From positions 1 to 34,795 of the forward strand of contig ONED01000015.1 of assembly GCA_900316755.1 (NCBI GenBank): DNA of 34,795 nt. The letters are read 5' to 3'. Each line of letters starts with the position of its first letter. Positions within the stretch are counted from its first letter, which is position 1. The DNA is from an uncultured Eubacteriales bacterium (lineage in GTDB: Bacteria; Bacillota; Clostridia; Lachnospirales; Lachnospiraceae). The notes below the pieces were generated by a model, which had not been told where the DNA came from, did not search any database, and saw only the letters and a program-made list of their open reading frames with translations. Below are positions 34,201-34,795 of this stretch, one piece after another. The translations under genes were made by a program, and so were the position numbers.

Positions 34201-34795
34201 TTTAGATGCAGGCAAGTGCCCGTGGGCAGTCATCCATGGTAAGGCAGGAGCCGGATTGAAAGACGGAAAGAATATCGTTTATGTATCAGATATCGAATAC
34301 TTAGATACCAATTATGTGGCATTTGCAGAGACGGAGAAAACGTTGTCTAAAGGTGATGTAGTACCGATGGGTATTGGTACGGTCAGTGGGTGCACCGTGT
34401 CTTATGCCACCAGCAATGAAGCAGTAGCAACTGTAGATGCAGCCGGTAAAGTAACAGCAGTTGGATACGGAAAAGCGGTAATCACGCTGACAATAGCCGG
34501 AAATGGAACGACGGAAACGAAGACCTGTACGATATATGTGAAGAAAAATTCCGTAGATGAATTGCATGAGTCAGTTGGAGTGGTAGAAGATCCTGAGATA
34601 GAAGGGGTTTATACAGTCGATGTACAGAGTACAGGTTCAAATCGATTTGTACTGTGTAATAAGAAGCCGGCAACAGGAAAGATTACGTTGACTTACACAG
34701 TGGTATCCACAAATCTGGAGAATAAGATTGGTCTGAATGGTTTTGTTGGAACCAGTGAGAGCAAACTGAATGATACCGGTGTTGGATATTCCGAT
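31202..34795 (+). CDS. Giant membrane-anchored surface protein with tandem beta-sandwich + BIG_2 repeats (3' truncated by window edge)
   Basis: The frame is open from ATG 31202 to the window end: 1198 codons without a stop, so the gene continues outside. It begins MKTKKKIIYVALTVLMIVAV, a basic N-terminus and one hydrophobic segment followed by RKKK, so an uncleaved membrane anchor or signal peptide. Residues about 30-240 are beta-rich. A degenerate beta-sandwich copy follows (about 240-380), then three tandem units of about 250 residues (384-619, 632-869, 882-1114). Each unit has a beta-sandwich (MYMPEGMEWKG; WVDYIFDLK; PWAVFYGE; YVSDIEWLD) plus a BIG_2 Ig-like domain (SSNPAVATVDADGKVTAV). 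No catalytic motif is seen. It is likely a surface adhesin or glycan-binding scaffold. GGGAGG precedes the start. Confidence 0.85.
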   Translation, partial: MKTKKKIIYVALTVLMIVAVIVVALNFARKKKPINIVTQGATIENFTDSTITLEAGRKMYLENHVLDTNGNIYRLNSTVTTKSGEEVKVRQNGFKVTSFDGYNIKYTVNVEGSEYEKNVTVNTTGIYCDNKAEQVSVGTTVKFDKAVFMIDSEESDVPVKTEIEYITDTKMHGYEISQTENSFKADICGEFHVKYSAIYDDKEYTAVKKYSVTKKYPENMIADYHSPVVVGTSELCNIEYYASYKGEKGVAKLIKENSSFPQLHIKTIYPVDSYRNKGYKYVVFRMFFPEDELTWSNLQYGIPVEGKCQGVGSITKGEWKDYYISADVFFQYANDIGGDASIKLFSGQVKDKDGNPANGAVAYISEIRMEKEYNYRLCEELVNGAYTLEGIKVIKKADDAQIQDEAIREEVKKKGSILEYTKGSTATVTQSQLVLQLLENGSYWDSYVKKFKETGAERFLKVRMYMPEGMEWKGRVVFAWSNRVYSNTSIKTNQWVDYIFDLKSVVESGKKPWAVFYGENGAAVKDGKSIIYVSDIEWLDATAEAFPDADQHMSKGSTMNMSVGSAKGWKVSYTSSNPAVATVDADGKVTAVDYGKAVIRMTLTADGKTQTKECTVYVQTIPTVGANETITSGDYTGKGVKILTKKNISEAAIADEAIRDELENVSSITEYMVTAPQNPSKPMFVVQKIENGNFWADYLKIYEQGMGRFMKIRLYMPDGMAWKDKLTFAWGNKIASNTEIKSGEWVDYIFDMKPVVESGKKPWAVFYSELGAEILNGKNVVYISTIEFIDASIEAFSETDKSISKGTVIHMGVGNISGYQISYSSSNNAVATVDSDGKVTAVGLGKAVITMTLSGGGSTQTKSCNVYVQNLATLGFNESIVNSSYTTEGVKVLTKDNISEAAIADEAIKKELENTKSITEFTSGSDPRLVIQAIEDTNFWNSLLQKHKSGSCGFLKVRMYMPDGMAWAGPVTYGWTNHVDSYTEIQTGKWVDYIFDLRELLDAGKCPWAVIHGKAGAGLKDGKNIVYVSDIEYLDTNYVAFAETEKTLSKGDVVPMGIGTVSGCTVSYATSNEAVATVDAAGKVTAVGYGKAVITLTIAGNGTTETKTCTIYVKKNSVDELHESVGVVEDPEIEGVYTVDVQSTGSNRFVLCNKKPATGKITLTYTVVSTNLENKIGLNGFVGTSESKLNDTGVGYSD
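32351..34546 (+). repeat. Three in-frame tandem coding repeats of about 750 bp
   Basis: Corresponding points recur at about 32357, 33103 and 33853, and the unit ends TGTACG/TATATG recur near 33050, 33800 and 34535, giving a period of about 735-750 bp. Some stretches are identical at nucleotide level between units 2 and 3 (ATATCCGAAGCGGCAATAGC near 33143 and 33893) and between units 1 and 2 (CCATGGGCAGTGTTCTAT near 32737 and 33486), which suggests duplication or ongoing recombination. Confidence 0.85.

Noticed and set aside
32351..34546. Possible CRISPR-like or non-coding tandem repeat
   Set aside because: The period of about 750 bp is in frame, encodes recognisable BIG_2 domains and diverges mainly in a protein-like manner.

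Overview
The window looks like a chromosomal segment of a low-to-mid GC Gram-positive anaerobe of the class Clostridia, most likely a Lachnospiraceae-type gut bacterium. This is inferred from strong AGGAGG-type ribosome binding sites, a tRNA-Phe T-box leader before pheST, the tail of an Rpn-family PD-(D/E)XK gene, bacterial Ig-like group 2 (BIG_2) surface repeats, and an ABC sugar importer with no local ATPase. No rRNA, tRNA, CRISPR array, insertion sequence or prophage gene was seen.

Layout. (1) Positions 2-2076: the C-terminal part of an Rpn-family gene, then a cytoplasmic GH20 N-acetylhexosaminidase of the GcnA type. (2) 2146-7109: a housekeeping operon with promoter, T-box leader (specifier UUC), a cluster of hairpins, pheS, pheT and queA. 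(3) 7090-7926, minus strand: an AraC-family regulator, convergent with queA and divergent from the next operon. (4) 8111-21067: a tightly packed 11-gene catabolic operon encoding an Ldh_2 oxidoreductase, KDPG-type aldolase, aldo/keto reductase, glycerate 2-kinase, enolase-like protein, aldehyde dehydrogenase, PfkB sugar kinase, FucI-like isomerase, SDR dehydrogenase, class II aldolase and an uncharacterised TIM-barrel, hydrolase-like protein. An internal promoter candidate precedes the class II aldolase. (5) 21180-34795 (runs off the window): an AGE-family epimerase, a GH63-type small hydrolase, two ABC permeases, a solute-binding lipoprotein, a GH123/DUF4091-like lipoprotein, a second lipoprotein, and a very large membrane-anchored protein with three tandem beta-sandwich + BIG_2 repeats.

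How the genes may work together (inference). Regions 4 and 5 look like one Gram-positive glycan utilisation locus: surface lipoproteins and the repeat protein bind or trim a glycan, the ABC system imports oligosaccharides, cytoplasmic hydrolases and the epimerase release and convert sugars, and region 4 breaks them down. Region 4 holds two aldol-cleavage modules. One is isomerase, PfkB kinase and class II aldolase. The other resembles the lower half of a non-phosphorylative Entner-Doudoroff route: a KDPG-fold aldolase whose phosphate-binding Ser is replaced by Asp, then aldehyde dehydrogenase, glycerate 2-kinase and an enolase-like enzyme.

The most unusual element is that enolase-like protein. 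It keeps the three Mg ligands and catalytic Lys of enolase, but the residues that hold the phosphate and carboxylate of 2-phosphoglycerate are substituted, so its real substrate may be different. The substrate of the whole locus cannot be read from the sequence.
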